Origin: Caldimicrobium sp.
GTDB lineage: Bacteria; Desulfobacterota; Thermodesulfobacteria; Thermodesulfobacteriales; Thermodesulfobacteriaceae
Assembly: GCA_025059715.1 (NCBI GenBank)
Contig: JANXCE010000012.1
Span: 1 to 55,589 of the forward strand
Length of the DNA stretch: 55,589 nucleotides
Direction of reading: 5' to 3'
In this document: one piece after another, positions 16,534 through 24,969 of the stretch
Layout of the letters: every line of letters begins with the position of its first letter
Numbering within the stretch: position 1 is the stretch's first letter
The notes under the pieces: generated by a model
The model's database searches: none
What the model saw: only the letters and a program-made list of their open reading frames with translations
Told to the model about the DNA's origin: nothing
Made by a program: the position numbers and the translations under genes

Positions 16534-17382
16534 ATGAAAAGAATTTTTAATTCATGGTTACTTTTAGCGATTTTTTTAATGGGGAGTTATTTTCAGGCTA
16601 AGGCTAAAGAAATTCTTCTTCCTTCAGAACTTAAAGCCAAGGCTTGGGTTTTAAAAAAGGAAAATCCTCAAGGGTTATGGGAAAAAACCCTTATAGTAAA
16701 GCTTGAGTCTGAAAGAAAGGTTCTTTCAACTAATGACGGATATCTTAGTGCTTCTTTGATAATTAATCACTCTGCCCATCCAGAAATTTGGAAAAAGGTT
16801 TGTATAGAGAAAAAGACTGAGAAAGAGGCAGGAGGAAAGGTTTATATTAGGGAGGTTAAAAAAGGTATAGCAGAGGATTTAAAAGTGGATGAAAAAAAGA
16901 TAGCTATGATGGCCACAGCTGCCAATATGGATAACCTTGCGGTGGTTACAGAAAGCTTTATTACTTCTAAGGGCATTAAGGTTATGGTTACTGCTTTAGT
17001 TACTGCAGGAGCAGAAAGTAATGCTTTGAGAACCGGTTTAGATAAAGGTCGCTACTTAGAGGGAGAAATGGTAGACCCTGGAACGGTAAACATTCTTCTT
17101 TTAACCAATCTTACCTTAACTGAATCAGCTTTAGCCAGAGCTATTATTACTATTACCGAAGCTAAGACCGCTGCTTTTCAAGACCTAAAAGTACCAAGTT
17201 CTTACACCAAAGAGGTTATAGCCACTGGAACAGGAACAGATTCCGTAATAATAGTTTCTGGAACTGAACCTCCTCTTATCACCTATGCAGGAGGTCACAG
17301 TAAATTAGGAGAACTTATAGGGAAAGCGGTTTACAAAGCTGTAAAAATAGCACTCTGTAAACAAAATGGTTTTTGTGAGTAA
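16534..17382 (+). CDS. cbiZ: Exported adenosylcobinamide amidohydrolase CbiZ
   Basis: CbiZ hydrolyses the amide bond holding the aminopropanol arm of (adenosyl)cobinamide or some cobamides, giving cobyric acid for remodelling. Family segments are clear: VTAGAESNALRTG, the NILLLTNLTLTESALARAI region, TITEAKTAAFQDL, ATGTGTDSVIIVSGTE, and the C-terminal TYAGGHSKLGELIGKAVY. Unlike the cytoplasmic archaeal enzyme, it begins with a typical signal peptide (charged MKR, hydrophobic core, QAKAKE around 22-27), predicting a periplasmic protein. It is 282 residues. It lies between the receptor and the ExbB-like gene in one tight operon, placing the reaction right after outer-membrane import. Confidence 0.9.
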   Translation: MKRIFNSWLLLAIFLMGSYFQAKAKEILLPSELKAKAWVLKKENPQGLWEKTLIVKLESERKVLSTNDGYLSASLIINHSAHPEIWKKVCIEKKTEKEAGGKVYIREVKKGIAEDLKVDEKKIAMMATAANMDNLAVVTESFITSKGIKVMVTALVTAGAESNALRTGLDKGRYLEGEMVDPGTVNILLLTNLTLTESALARAIITITEAKTAAFQDLKVPSSYTKEVIATGTGTDSVIIVSGTEPPLITYAGGHSKLGELIGKAVYKAVKIALCKQNGFCE

Positions 17383-17391
17383 TTAAAAACT

Positions 17392-18579
17392 ATGGATTCC
17401 TTAAGCTTTTTTCTTTTTACTATAGGAATGGCTTTTAGCCTAAGTTCCTTTTCTTTTAAGGTAGCCTTGGCTTTAAAGAGCTGGAAAGCTTCTTTTAAGT
17501 TTATCATAGCTATTCTTTTACTTTATTTAGGACTTTTTTTGCTAACTACTTTAAGCTTAAAAGCTTTTCTTGTTTTTCTTGAGCCTTTTTTTAGGGGAGC
17601 CTTTTACTTTCACCTTTTTATGGCCTTAGGTTTAATTATTTGGGGAAGTTATCTTGTTTGGAGACCACATCCCACCTCATATAAATCTATCCTTATTCTT
17701 CTTTTTCCCTGCCCGGTTTGTCTCTCTGCTATAGCTTTATCAAGCTATCTTTTTTTAAAAGCCTTTCCTCTACCCCCTCTCTTAGGTGGTGTTATCCTGG
17801 GAGGAATCTTTTCCTCCCAGGTTCTTTTTTTCTACTTCCTTTACGACCTTTTTTTTAGGAATCTTTCCCAAACCCTTTCTCAAGCCCTACTTGGCATTTT
17901 AATGATACTTATAGGGCTTTACTTAATAGGCTCCTTTTATTTTCCTTCTAAAATTGAAGAACTAAAAAGCGCAGGAGGACCTATGAGTTTTTTATCCCTT
18001 TTGGAAAGTTTTCTTTATCTTATAGCCTCTTCTCTTTTTATTCCTGTTCTTTTAGGACTTATTTTTCTTGTTTTTTGGATGGTTTACCAGATGGGAACTT
18101 TTTTAAGAGAATTAGTAGAAAGGCTAAGCCAAAAAAATGCTTTTTTAGAAAATTTCAAAAGAGAACTTATAGAATTAGAAAAAACCACTTCTTCTGAATT
18201 TTTGGAAATTGAAATAGAAAATTTTTTACAAGAAAGGGAACTTAAGCTTCTTAAAAGTCTTGACCAGGTTAGATTTGTGATAAGAGTGGGTCCGGCTTTA
18301 GGACTTTTAGGAACGATTATTCCCATGGGTATGGCTTTAGCAGAACTGGCTAAGGGAAATTTACCTAAGATGGCTGGAAGTATGGTTACAGCTTTTACTA
18401 CTACAGTGGTTGGTCTTACCTGTGGAGTAGTTGCCTATCTTATATCCTTAGTCAAAGAACGTTGGATAAGAGAAATTTTAAAAGAAATGCATTACTTAGC
18501 AGAATTCATCCTAATTAACTCTTTTCTTAAAAAAGAGGAAAAGTATGAAGAAATTTCTAAAAAGAGAAAAAGCTTATAA
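17392..18579 (+). CDS. DUF2162 - MotA/TolQ/ExbB fusion, proton-channel protein
   Basis: This 395-residue inner-membrane protein has two parts. Residues 1-190 contain about six hydrophobic helices resembling the DUF2162 putative-transporter domain, with a CPVC motif in a loop (about 110-113). Residues 205-385 form an ExbB/TolQ/MotA proton-channel domain, with the segment VGPALGLLGTIIPMGMALAE and the channel-lining Thr-rich TAFTTTVVGLTCG. It begins 9 bp after cbiZ and its 3' end overlaps the DUF2149 gene by 35 bp. With DUF2149 it probably makes a proton-motive-force motor serving the CobN-like protein, as in the haem loci of Bacteroidota and in methanogen clusters. It may alternatively power TonB. 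Confidence 0.85.
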   Translation: MDSLSFFLFTIGMAFSLSSFSFKVALALKSWKASFKFIIAILLLYLGLFLLTTLSLKAFLVFLEPFFRGAFYFHLFMALGLIIWGSYLVWRPHPTSYKSILILLFPCPVCLSAIALSSYLFLKAFPLPPLLGGVILGGIFSSQVLFFYFLYDLFFRNLSQTLSQALLGILMILIGLYLIGSFYFPSKIEELKSAGGPMSFLSLLESFLYLIASSLFIPVLLGLIFLVFWMVYQMGTFLRELVERLSQKNAFLENFKRELIELEKTTSSEFLEIEIENFLQERELKLLKSLDQVRFVIRVGPALGLLGTIIPMGMALAELAKGNLPKMAGSMVTAFTTTVVGLTCGVVAYLISLVKERWIREILKEMHYLAEFILINSFLKKEEKYEEISKKRKSL

Positions 18580-18880
18580 AAGGACTTCCCTTGAGGATCC
18601 TCTTTCTGGAGTAGCCAATCTTTTTGACATCAGTGTAGTTTTTATCGTATGTCTTATAATTGCTCTTTTTACAGCCTATAATCTTTTAGAACTTTTAAAT
18701 CCCAAATCTGAATTTACCTTAGTTAAAAAAACTCCTCCAGGAGAAATAGAGATTATTACTAAAAAGGGAGTAGAGATTAAGGCTCAGAAAATTACTAATA
18801 AAACCCTTTTTGGAGAGGGGAAAAAACTTGGAACAGCTTATCAACTTAAAGATGGAACAGTAATCTATGTTCCTGAATAG
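18545..18880 (+). CDS. DUF2149 protein, ExbD-like motor partner
   Basis: A 111-residue protein with one membrane helix (about 29-50) and a small extracytoplasmic domain. It has the DUF2149 signature EDPLSGVANLFD. Asp28 at the mouth of the helix (LFDISVVFIVCLI) sits where ExbD/TolR carry their essential proton-path aspartate (LVDV-type), so I read it as an ExbD analogue for the preceding ExbB-like protein. It overlaps both neighbours (35 bp upstream, 14 bp with the CobN gene), which implies strict stoichiometric co-translation of the three. Confidence 0.82.
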   Translation: MKKFLKREKAYKRTSLEDPLSGVANLFDISVVFIVCLIIALFTAYNLLELLNPKSEFTLVKKTPPGEIEIITKKGVEIKAQKITNKTLFGEGKKLGTAYQLKDGTVIYVPE

Positions 18881-21800
18881 GTTTCTTTTGATTTTCCTTT
18901 GGTTACTTATTTTATTTTCTAAAGCTTGGGGAAAAAAAGATTCAACCCTTAAAATAAGTTTTCTTTTGGGAGATTTAGCAACTAAGCCCTTATCTCAAGC
19001 TATCAAGGAAGTAAAAAAGGAATTGCCTTTAGAGATTTACTCTCGTCTTCAAATTAAGGTTTATCCTCAAAAAAACTTAAAAAATAAAGATTTAGATTTT
19101 TTGAAAAATTCTAACCTTATAATAATTAACCTTATGGGTAGGCAAATTTATGAGATGGTAAAAGAGGAGCTGAAAGAGGCTTCTCTAAGGGGGGCTCAAA
19201 TTTTTGGAGTTTATGCCTTAGGTTCTTATGATGAAGAAATGAAAAACTTAGGAATCCAGATAGATCCAGAGGTGGAAAAATATAACCAAGAAGGAGGTCT
19301 TTTAAACTATAAAAATCTTCTTTTTTATCTTCTTAAAGAAAAGTTGGGATTTCAGCAAGTCTCCTATCAAAAACCCTTTGAAATTCCAGAATTAGCAATT
19401 TACGACTGTGCTTCGGGAAATCTTTTTACCTCCTATGAAGAATTTTGGTCTTACCAAAAAAAGACCCGTTCCTTAGAAGATTTAGCTAATCCTTGGATAG
19501 GAATTCTTTTTTATAAACTAAACTATACTTCAGCTCAAATGGAACCTATTTGTAGTATTTCCTTAACTCTACAAAAGGATGGTTTCAATGTAATTTCTGC
19601 TTGGGGATATCCTTCAGAAAGAGTTATTAATGAATTTTTTTTAGAAGAAGGGCAAAAATCTCGCCTTAATCTTCTTATAGCTTTTGCCTTAAAGGTAGGT
19701 GTTATTCCTAAAAGTCTTGGTCCAGTCTTAGAAAGATTAGATGTGCCTGTGATAAATGTCATTTCTCTTTATCGTCAGAGTCAGGCTGAGTGGGAAAATT
19801 CTCCCATAGGACTTGATATTTTTGAAAGGACCTGGCAAATTTTTAATCCCGAACTGGTAGGAATTATTCAACCTATGGTAGTAGCAGCTAAGGAATTAAG
19901 ATACGATGAAGATTTGCAAGAAGAGGTAGTGGAAGAAGTTTCTATTCCTGAAAGGATTGAAATCTTAGTTAAAAGGGTTAAAGCTTGGATAAACTTACAG
20001 AAAAAGAAAAATTCAGAAAAGCGCATAGCTATTATTTATTACAACTATCCTCCTGGTAAACAAAACATAGGAGCAAGTTATTTAAAGGTGTTGCCTGACA
20101 CTTTGGCTATAATTTTAGACCGATTAAAAGTTGAGGGATATTGGATAGGAGAGGAAGAACTTGATAAAGAGCTTCTTTTTAGCCGGGTTTTAAACTATGG
20201 AAGAAATATTGCTAAATGGGCTCCCTCTGAAATTGAAAAGTTGGTAAAAGAAGGAAAACCGGTTCTCATTCCTTTTGAAAAATATAAAAGGTGGTTTTTT
20301 GAACTCCCAGAAAAATTTAGAATTCATGTGATTAAAGATTGGGGAGAACCTGAAAAGGCTGAAATTATGACCTGGAAAGATGCTAAAGGAGAGAAATTTT
20401 TCATTATTCCTGCGATAAACTATGGAAATATTCTTCTAACTCCTCAGCCTTCTAAGGCTTGGGAACAGGCTTTGGAAAAGGCTTATCACCAAAATACCCT
20501 TGCTCCCCATCATCAATATATAGCTTTTTATTTGTGGTTAAAAAAGGAATTTCAAGCAGATGCTGTAATTCACCTTGGAACTCACGGAACCCACGAATGG
20601 TTTCCAGGAAAGGAGGTAGGTTTTACGGCCTGGGATGACCCTGAAGTTTTGATCCAGGACCTACCCAATATCTATCCTTACATTGTGGATAATGTAGGAG
20701 AGGGACTTCAAGCTAAAAGAAGAGGTTTAGCGGTAATTATAGACCATATGACTCCTCCTTTAAGCTTAGCTTTTTTAAATCCAGACCTCAAAAATTTAAA
20801 AAATCTCTTACAAGACTGGGAAATTGCTAAGGAAAAAAATCCCCTTTTGGCTGAAGGAAAGTTAAAGGAAATTACAGCCTTAGTTAAAAAGATGGGACTT
20901 TTAAAAGACTTAGGTCTTGACTTAACCCAAGAAGAACTTATTCAATTGGAAGATATTAAAAAAATTGAAAACTATCTTAACGAAATAGAAGAAACTGTAG
21001 TTCCCTATGGACTCCATGTTTTTGGAAAGGCTCCAGAAAAGTCCTATGTAGAGGAAACGGCTAAAGCCATAGTTAATGTAGAAAAAAATCTAACTGAAGA
21101 GGAAAGAAAGGCTAAGGTAGAAGAATACATAAGAAGGATTTATGCCTCTGCAGAAAGAGAGCTTAATTTCTTGGTAAGAGCCTTAGAGGGAAGGTATGTT
21201 CCTGCTGGTTCCGGAAATGACCCTATTAGAAATCCAGACAGTCTCCCTACTGGAAAAAACTTTTATGCCTTTGACCCAAGCAAGATACCCTCTCCTGGAG
21301 TTTTTGAAATGGGTCAAAAGCTGGCTGAAGAACTTATAGAAAATTACAAACTTAAGCATAAAAAATATCCAGAGAAAGTAGCTTTTGTTCTTTGGGCTGT
21401 GGAAACTATAAGGCACGAAGGAATAATGGAATCTCAAATTCTTTCTCTCTTAGGAGTAAAGCCCAAGTGGGATGAAAGAGGAAGGGTGGTGGGTTTAGAG
21501 CTTATCCCTCGCGAAAAGCTAAAAAGAAATCGCATAGATGTGGTAATCACTACTTCAGGACTTTATAGAGACCTTTTTTCTAACTTAGTTTACTTTTTAG
21601 ATCAAGCCATAAGTTTAGCTAATTCAGCTAAAGAAAAGGATAATTTAATCAGAATCAATACTGAACAGAGGAAAAAGCTTTTAGAAGAAAGGGGGATCTC
21701 GCCAGAGCTTGCAGAAAGATTAGCCAAGGTGCGTATCTTTTCTGAAGAATCTGGAAGCTATGGAACAGGCTTAGATACTATAATTTCAGCTTCCCATTCC

Positions 21801-22844
21801 TGGAAGTCTGAAAAAGAAGTGGCAGAGGTTTATCTTAAGAGAATTTCTTTTATCTTTGGCCAGGGTTTTTGGGGAGAAAAAATGGTTATCCCTGAAGAAA
21901 ACCAAACTAAGGAAAATCTTAATCTTTGGCTTTTTAAGAATAATCTTTCTGGAACTAAGGTAGCTCTTCATAGCCTTTCTACTTCAGTTTTCGGAACCTT
22001 GGATAACGACGATTTTTTTCAGTATTTAGGTGGCTTAACTTTAGCAATAAGGACTATAGATGGTAAAAGTCCAGAGGTTATGGTTACCAATTTATCTAAT
22101 CCTTTAAATCCTCGGCAGGAAAGTTTAGCGCAAACTATGGGAAGAGAATTAAGAAGTAGATACTTTAATCCTGAATGGATTAAAGTTATGCTTAAAGAGG
22201 GTTATGCAGGAGCCCGTTTGGTGGACAAAATTGTAGAACATCTTTGGGGCTTTCAGGTGACCAATCCAGAAATAGTTGATCATACCAAGTGGCAAGAAAT
22301 GTATGAAATTTATGTTTTAGATAAATATGAACTTAATGTTAAAGAGGCTTTTAAAAGGGCTCAAAATTTATGGGCCTATCAAAGTATTTTAGCCAGAATC
22401 CTTGAAACCATTCGTAAGGGTTACTGGAAGCCTTCCAAAGAAGTGGTAGAAAGATTAGCCCAAGAGGTGGCTCAAAGTGCTATTGAAGTAGGTCTGGCTT
22501 GCTGTGAACACACCTGTAACAATCCTCTCCTTAGTTCTTTCATTGCTTCAATTTTAATAGGGATCCCTGGAGAAGAAAAAAGAGTTGTTAGTTTTCAACA
22601 AGTTCTTAAAAACTTAAAATCTGAATGGGAAACAGTTCCGGGAAAGGATGAAAGATCTAAATTTAATCCTCAATGGACAAAGATTCCAGGTTTTTCTTTA
22701 GTAAAAGGCTATATCTTAGAAGAAATAAAGGATTCTTCACCGCCAACTTCATCTTCTGCTCCTCTACCTTATTTATACATTTTAGGCTTTTTAATCCTAA
22801 GTTTAATATTTCTAAAGGGGTTTAAAAGAAAGATTTTTAAATAA
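18867..22844 (+). CDS. Membrane-anchored CobN-like chelatase (possible dechelatase)
   Basis: The 1325-residue protein belongs to the CobN/BchH large chelatase family. It has the core HLGTHGTHEWFPGKE (from His569), the DNVGEGLQAKRRGLAVIIDH segment, and a CCEHTC cysteine/histidine cluster at 1212-1217. Unusually, it starts with a signal-like hydrophobic N-terminus (about 4-22) and ends with a hydrophobic helix and basic tail (about 1301-1325), predicting an exported, membrane-tethered enzyme. No CobS/CobT or ChlI/ChlD ATPase subunits are nearby; instead ExbB- and ExbD-like genes precede it with overlap. This matches CobN-like HmuS of Bacteroidota haem loci, reported to remove metal. Corrinoid cobalt removal or insertion is inferred. 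Confidence 0.87.
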   Translation: MFLNRFLLIFLWLLILFSKAWGKKDSTLKISFLLGDLATKPLSQAIKEVKKELPLEIYSRLQIKVYPQKNLKNKDLDFLKNSNLIIINLMGRQIYEMVKEELKEASLRGAQIFGVYALGSYDEEMKNLGIQIDPEVEKYNQEGGLLNYKNLLFYLLKEKLGFQQVSYQKPFEIPELAIYDCASGNLFTSYEEFWSYQKKTRSLEDLANPWIGILFYKLNYTSAQMEPICSISLTLQKDGFNVISAWGYPSERVINEFFLEEGQKSRLNLLIAFALKVGVIPKSLGPVLERLDVPVINVISLYRQSQAEWENSPIGLDIFERTWQIFNPELVGIIQPMVVAAKELRYDEDLQEEVVEEVSIPERIEILVKRVKAWINLQKKKNSEKRIAIIYYNYPPGKQNIGASYLKVLPDTLAIILDRLKVEGYWIGEEELDKELLFSRVLNYGRNIAKWAPSEIEKLVKEGKPVLIPFEKYKRWFFELPEKFRIHVIKDWGEPEKAEIMTWKDAKGEKFFIIPAINYGNILLTPQPSKAWEQALEKAYHQNTLAPHHQYIAFYLWLKKEFQADAVIHLGTHGTHEWFPGKEVGFTAWDDPEVLIQDLPNIYPYIVDNVGEGLQAKRRGLAVIIDHMTPPLSLAFLNPDLKNLKNLLQDWEIAKEKNPLLAEGKLKEITALVKKMGLLKDLGLDLTQEELIQLEDIKKIENYLNEIEETVVPYGLHVFGKAPEKSYVEETAKAIVNVEKNLTEEERKAKVEEYIRRIYASAERELNFLVRALEGRYVPAGSGNDPIRNPDSLPTGKNFYAFDPSKIPSPGVFEMGQKLAEELIENYKLKHKKYPEKVAFVLWAVETIRHEGIMESQILSLLGVKPKWDERGRVVGLELIPREKLKRNRIDVVITTSGLYRDLFSNLVYFLDQAISLANSAKEKDNLIRINTEQRKKLLEERGISPELAERLAKVRIFSEESGSYGTGLDTIISASHSWKSEKEVAEVYLKRISFIFGQGFWGEKMVIPEENQTKENLNLWLFKNNLSGTKVALHSLSTSVFGTLDNDDFFQYLGGLTLAIRTIDGKSPEVMVTNLSNPLNPRQESLAQTMGRELRSRYFNPEWIKVMLKEGYAGARLVDKIVEHLWGFQVTNPEIVDHTKWQEMYEIYVLDKYELNVKEAFKRAQNLWAYQSILARILETIRKGYWKPSKEVVERLAQEVAQSAIEVGLACCEHTCNNPLLSSFIASILIGIPGEEKRVVSFQQVLKNLKSEWETVPGKDERSKFNPQWTKIPGFSLVKGYILEEIKDSSPPTSSSAPLPYLYILGFLILSLIFLKGFKRKIFK

Positions 22845-22886
22845 AAAACCTCTTCACAACATCTTGACAAACTTCTTTTCCTATGT

Positions 22887-22901
22887 AAGTTTTTGAAACT
22901 T
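22887..22901 (+). promoter_or_regulatory. Dyad upstream of the por operon
   Basis: AAGTTT, TTG, AAACTT forms an inverted repeat (one more T/A pair extends it), about 35 bp upstream of porC. A TTGACA (22864-22869) lies just before it, but no good -10 box is positioned for it. A related palindrome lies at 81-94. It may be an operator or a short stem; low certainty. Confidence 0.35.
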
Positions 22902-22936
22902 AACATAAAATAATCCCCTTTAAAAGGAGAGAGAAT

Positions 22937-23488
22937 ATGATAGAGATTAGGCTTCACGGAAGAGGTGGTCAGGGAGCTGTAACTTCAGCTGAATTAATTG
23001 CCGTAGCTGCTATTCATCAAGGCCTATATGCTCAGGCTTTTCCAAGTTTTGGGCCGGAAAGAAGAGGGGCTCCTGTGCAAGCTTTCGCTAGAATTAGTAA
23101 TACCTATATTCGCACCCGAGAAAGAATTTATCATCCGGATGTTATTTTAGTTTTAGATCCCTCTCTTCCCAAATTGGTAAAAGTAACTGATGGTCTTAAA
23201 GAAGGAGGAGTAGCTATTTTAAACTCCCATCACTCGGAAGAAGAAGTAAGAAAAATGCTTGGAGGATATCAAGGAAAATTAGCTCTGGTAGATGCTACTA
23301 AAATTGCCTTAGAAGAATTAGGAGTTCCTATTACTAACACCACTATGTTAGGGGCTTTAGTAAAAGCTATAGATCTTATTGAGATTAATTATTTAGAGGA
23401 GGCTGTAAGAGCCCGTTTTGGTAAATTGGCAGACAAAAATATTAAAGCCTTAAGAAGAGCTATGGAAGAAACTCAAATTTATGGATAA
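22937..23488 (+). CDS. porC: Pyruvate:ferredoxin oxidoreductase gamma subunit
   Basis: The gamma subunit of the four-subunit 2-oxoacid:ferredoxin oxidoreductase (183 residues) opens with RLHGRGGQGAVTSAELIA, the family fingerprint, and has FGPERRGAPVQAFARIS. It is first in a gamma-delta-alpha-beta operon, the order usual for the pyruvate enzyme of archaea, Thermotoga and relatives. The complex converts pyruvate and CoA to acetyl-CoA, CO2 and reduced ferredoxin in the cytoplasm. A good AAAGGAG site precedes the ATG. The delta gene follows after 12 bp. Confidence 0.92.
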   Translation: MIEIRLHGRGGQGAVTSAELIAVAAIHQGLYAQAFPSFGPERRGAPVQAFARISNTYIRTRERIYHPDVILVLDPSLPKLVKVTDGLKEGGVAILNSHHSEEEVRKMLGGYQGKLALVDATKIALEELGVPITNTTMLGALVKAIDLIEINYLEEAVRARFGKLADKNIKALRRAMEETQIYG

Positions 23489-23500
23489 AAAGGAGGAATT

Positions 23501-23794
23501 ATGCCTAAGAGTCCAGGGTTAGTTAGCTGGAAAAAACTGCCTATTGGAATGTTTATTTTAGAAGCTGGAAACTCAGTTAAGTTTAAAACTGGAGACTGGA
23601 AGTCTATGAAACCTGTTTTGGATAAAGAAAAGTGTATCAAATGTGGTCAGTGTTGGCTTCTCTGCCCTGATATGGCTTATAGTCAGGATGAAGAGGGTTA
23701 TTATATTTCTAACTTAAATTATTGTAAGGGTTGTGGAATATGTGCCTCTATTTGTCCTAAAGGTGCTATTACTATGGTTTTAGAGGAGGTTTAA
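23501..23794 (+). CDS. porD: Pyruvate:ferredoxin oxidoreductase delta subunit (2x4Fe-4S)
   Basis: A 97-residue ferredoxin-like subunit with two 4Fe-4S motifs, CIKCGQCWLLCP and CKGCGICASICP. Upstream of them is a GNSVKFKTGDWKSMKP stretch typical of PorD. It carries electrons from the TPP site of the alpha/beta core to external ferredoxin. Spacing is 12 bp from gamma and 1 bp to alpha, with an AAGGAGG site ahead of its ATG. Confidence 0.93.
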   Translation: MPKSPGLVSWKKLPIGMFILEAGNSVKFKTGDWKSMKPVLDKEKCIKCGQCWLLCPDMAYSQDEEGYYISNLNYCKGCGICASICPKGAITMVLEEV

Positions 23795-23795
23795 A

Positions 23796-24965
23796 ATGGG
23801 AAAAAGGGTGGCTAAAGAAGTATCTATTGCTGTGGCAGATGCTGTAGCTCAATGTAGAGTAGATGTTATTGCTGCTTATCCTATCACTCCTCAAACTCAT
23901 ATTGTAGAACATTTAAGTGAATTAGTAAATAACGGAGAACTGGATGCAGAGTTTGTTACTGTAGAATCTGAACATGCAGCTTTAAGTGTATGTATAGGTG
24001 CTTCAGCAACCGGAGTAAGAACCTTCACTTCTACTGCTGCTCAAGGACTTCTTTTTATGTATGAATGCCTTTTTATTGCTTCAGCTTTGAGACTCCCCAT
24101 TGTAATGGTGGTGGCCAATCGTTCTGTTTCTGCTCCTATAAGCATTTGGAATGACCATGGGGATATAATGACTATGAGAGATGCTGGTTGGATTCAAACT
24201 TTTTCTGAAAACGGACAAGAGGCTGTAGACTTAGTTTATCATGCCTATCGGGTGGCAGAAAAGGCTATGCTTCCTGTGGCTGTTAACTTAGATGGATTTA
24301 TCGTAACCCATGTGGTTGAACCTATAGAACTTTTAGATCAAGAGTTAGTAGATAGGTATATTCCTCCCTATCGTCCTAAGTATAAACTTGACCCCAAGAA
24401 TCCTATCACCGTAGGTGCCATAGGGGTTCCGGAAATTTATACTGAGGCTCGTAAAGCCTTAGATGTAGCTTTGGAAAATAGTTACCGCACTATTGTTCAA
24501 GCTTGGAAAGACTTTGAAAAAATCTCAGGAAGAAAGTATCAACCTGTAGAAACCTATAGGATGGAAGATGCAGAAGTTGGAATGGTAATTATGGGAAGTT
24601 TAACTGAAACTGCTATGAATGCAGTAGATAAGTTAAGGGAAGAAGGTAAAAAGGTTGGTCTTTTGAGATTTAGACTCTGGAGACCCTTCCCTTATAGAGA
24701 TTTTTTGAGAGCCATAGGGAAGGTAAAAAGTTTAGTAGTAGTAGATAGGGCTTTAAGTCATGGCTCAACTGGAGGTCCTGTAGGCATTGAAATCCGTTCA
24801 GCCCTTTATCAATCTAACAAAAGACCTAAAATAGTTAATTTTGTAGCAGGACTTGCTGGAAGAGATGTAACTGTAGAAGACTTTATAGAGATGTTTGAAA
24901 AAGGTTACACTTATATGACTAAAAAAGCACCCTTCTTTTATGAAATTTACGGAGTAAAGGAGTAA
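23796..24965 (+). CDS. porA: Pyruvate:ferredoxin oxidoreductase alpha subunit
   Basis: The 389-residue alpha subunit carries the PYR-type domain I and the domain II region. Family segments: AAYPITPQTHIVEHL, EFVTVESEHAALSVCIGAS, TFTSTAAQGLLFMYE and the SIWNDHGDIMTMRDAGWIQ region. The VANRSVSAPISIW stretch and the ENGQE segment favour pyruvate as substrate over 2-oxoglutarate or indolepyruvate, which is inference from subfamily similarity. It is separated by only 4 bp from the beta gene. Confidence 0.93.
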   Translation: MGKRVAKEVSIAVADAVAQCRVDVIAAYPITPQTHIVEHLSELVNNGELDAEFVTVESEHAALSVCIGASATGVRTFTSTAAQGLLFMYECLFIASALRLPIVMVVANRSVSAPISIWNDHGDIMTMRDAGWIQTFSENGQEAVDLVYHAYRVAEKAMLPVAVNLDGFIVTHVVEPIELLDQELVDRYIPPYRPKYKLDPKNPITVGAIGVPEIYTEARKALDVALENSYRTIVQAWKDFEKISGRKYQPVETYRMEDAEVGMVIMGSLTETAMNAVDKLREEGKKVGLLRFRLWRPFPYRDFLRAIGKVKSLVVVDRALSHGSTGGPVGIEIRSALYQSNKRPKIVNFVAGLAGRDVTVEDFIEMFEKGYTYMTKKAPFFYEIYGVKE

Positions 24966-24969
24966 AGCC

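Noticed and set aside
18867-22844. Ordinary cytoplasmic cobaltochelatase for aerobic B12 synthesis
   Set aside because: It has a signal-like N-terminus, a C-terminal membrane helix, and no CobS/CobT; the organism appears anaerobic.
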